Assembly: GCA_029204225.1 (NCBI GenBank)
Contig: CM055111.1
Span: forward strand, 14,219,011 to 14,283,010
DNA length: 64,000 nucleotides
Source: Diphasiastrum complanatum
Taxonomy: Eukaryota > Streptophyta > Lycopodiopsida > Lycopodiales > Lycopodiaceae
Direction: 5' to 3'
Of the stretch, positions 26,468-64,000 are shown one piece after another. Every line of letters starts with the position of its first letter. Within the stretch, counting starts at the first letter, position 1. The notes below the pieces were generated by a model. The model had not been told where the DNA came from. It did not search any database and saw only the letters and a program-made list of their open reading frames with translations. A program made the translations under genes and the position numbers.

Positions 26468-26475
26468 TAGGGTTT
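26468..26475 (+). promoter_or_regulatory. Telo-box in the host gene promoter
   Basis: TAGGGTTT, the reverse complement of the telo-box AAACCCTA, lies about 345 bp before the start codon. In plants this motif is common in promoters of ribosomal and translation-related genes, which suits a tRNA-modifying enzyme. A single 8-mer can occur by chance. Confidence 0.35.
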
Positions 26476-26506
26476 AAAGGCAGAAGAGGCGACACGATCT
26501 ACAAGT

Positions 26507-26513
26507 TATATAA
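26507..26513 (+). promoter_or_regulatory. Possible TATA box
   Basis: TATATAA, 302 bp before the ATG and 32 bp downstream of the telo-box. The transcription start is not determined. Confidence 0.3.
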
Positions 26514-26814
26514 TCCTTCAGCTGAAACAATCTAGATCAGGAGGTTTACAAGGAGAATCGATGTTGAAACAAGCTTTCATTTTTGGTGTAGCTTCAGCTT
26601 TGCATTTTGGGGTACACACACTTCCTGCAAAGGATTTGTTTTTACATTAGTTGCAATGCATTGGAAAGCATGTTTGATTACTAATCCCCGGAGCTATTTG
26701 TCTCGCCATTTTTTGTTATTGCCAAAACAGTCTTGTCCTTAGAGCCGGCAGTGCAGTGAGCTTTTTGCATGGTAACGATAGAGGTTTCCTTTTATTGAAA
26801 CAAGCAGCTCGAGC

Positions 26815-63221
<36,407 letters not shown>

Positions 63222-63644
63222 CACTTGACTCGTTAAAGTTGTAAATTTGTGGGCACTGGGTGAATATATATTGGGCATATGTTTCTCATAAACATAGTGA
63301 TTATATTAGCGAAGTTACATTCAGCTCGATAATGGGTAGTTTCTATTGGGGGGACATGTTTTGAAAACAGGAAAGAGGAATTTTGACAGCATGATAAAGA
63401 TTCTAGCTCGTTATGCCAAAAGCTGGCATGCTGAGGCACATGCCTTGACCCAGAATTTGGTCAAGTAATGGTTTGATGTTTGAAGTTGCTTATTTAAAGC
63501 AAAAGTATCCTTTACAGGCCGCCCTTTTTTGAGATATTGGTGTATTAGAATGCTTGTCACATTTTTGACAGACACTGAGTTGAGTTGTCATTTTACTGAC
63601 TTCTTCAGAATGGCTAAGGTATTTGCATAAAGTAATTTACTGTG

Positions 63645-63650
63645 AATAAA
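63645..63650 (+). terminator. Candidate polyadenylation signal
   Basis: AATAAA 424 bp after the stop codon. Other weaker signals cannot be ruled out. Sequence 63222-64000 shows no further gene. Confidence 0.3.
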
Positions 63651-64000
63651 GATGGAATGACAAGCACATGGATGAAGGTACAAAACTTCAGATCTTAAAT
63701 GGTAGATCTTATATAAGTATGCCAATGTTCTGTGCATGGTCTTTAGTACTTTCAAGCTTTCCAATAAGCCATGCGTGACCAAGAATGAGTTTCGATTTCT
63801 GCATGGTGGTGAATAACAATCTATTGCTGCATGGTGGTGAATAGCAACCTATTTCATGCAAGGTTCTCAGTGTGAAAAACTGAACTTAAGATTGTGCATG
63901 TTTAGTTTCTATTGAATAAGTCAGAAATATTGGAAGCTACAACAATAGAAGGGTCTGCTAACTTTAGGCATTGCCCCCTCTACTCATGGCATCATGCATT

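Overview
The window is nuclear DNA of a land plant with a large, transposon-rich genome. The one clear host gene is a complete plant-type FTSJ1/TRM7 tRNA 2'-O-methyltransferase on the + strand. Its 11 exons run from 26815 to 63221, and its second and third introns are about 11 and 19 kb long. Plant telomere-type TTTAGGG motifs, Copia elements with initiator-Met-tRNA primer sites, and multi-kilobase introns filled with transposons fit a gymnosperm or a fern best. The species cannot be fixed from the sequence alone.

Layout. 1-26 kb is intergenic and made mostly of decayed elements: a minus-strand LTR-retrotransposon remnant (1-2330), a Copia element with both LTRs and a large internal deletion (2466-5466), a minus-strand Helitron Rep/helicase remnant whose motifs look more animal-like than plant-like (6270-7520), a gag-only LTR element on the minus strand (about 10.66-14.22 kb), an LTR with leader (14933-16055), about 5 kb of AT-rich sequence with nothing recognisable, and two abutting degenerate Copia fragments (21316-25337). 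The host gene starts at 26815. Intron 2 holds a small Copia element (29640-30790), a complete hAT element with an 8-bp target duplication (element A, 31300-36521) and a solo Copia-type LTR (37069-37661). Intron 3 holds a cluster of four related GC-rich hAT elements: B (minus strand, 38987-42404), C (42421-48562), D (48601 to about 55140) and the stub E (55265-55962), which ends in an inverted LTR fragment. Exons 4-11 lie in ordinary AT-rich sequence from 57.4 to 63.2 kb.

How the parts work together. The host gene looks intact: its exons join to exactly 939 nt, every intron is GT-AG, and the K-D-K-E catalytic tetrad is present. The hAT elements encode transposases with a BED-type zinc finger, a DUF659-like core with an S-D-G-W-T-D motif, a hAT dimerisation region and, unusually, an acidic tail with AT-hook or RG-rich motifs. 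Elements C and D also carry a second, convergent gene on the opposite strand, coding for a small, highly charged protein. Behind its start lies a CTCACAGCC-rich tract and then an 84-bp tandem repeat array. Upstream of the transposase in B, D and E sit clusters of GGTACCGCGGTACC-type palindromes. This two-gene layout with palindrome clusters and repeat arrays is the best candidate here for something undescribed. All copies are broken, and many stops look like CAG-to-TAG changes, as expected from deamination of methylated CHG sites.
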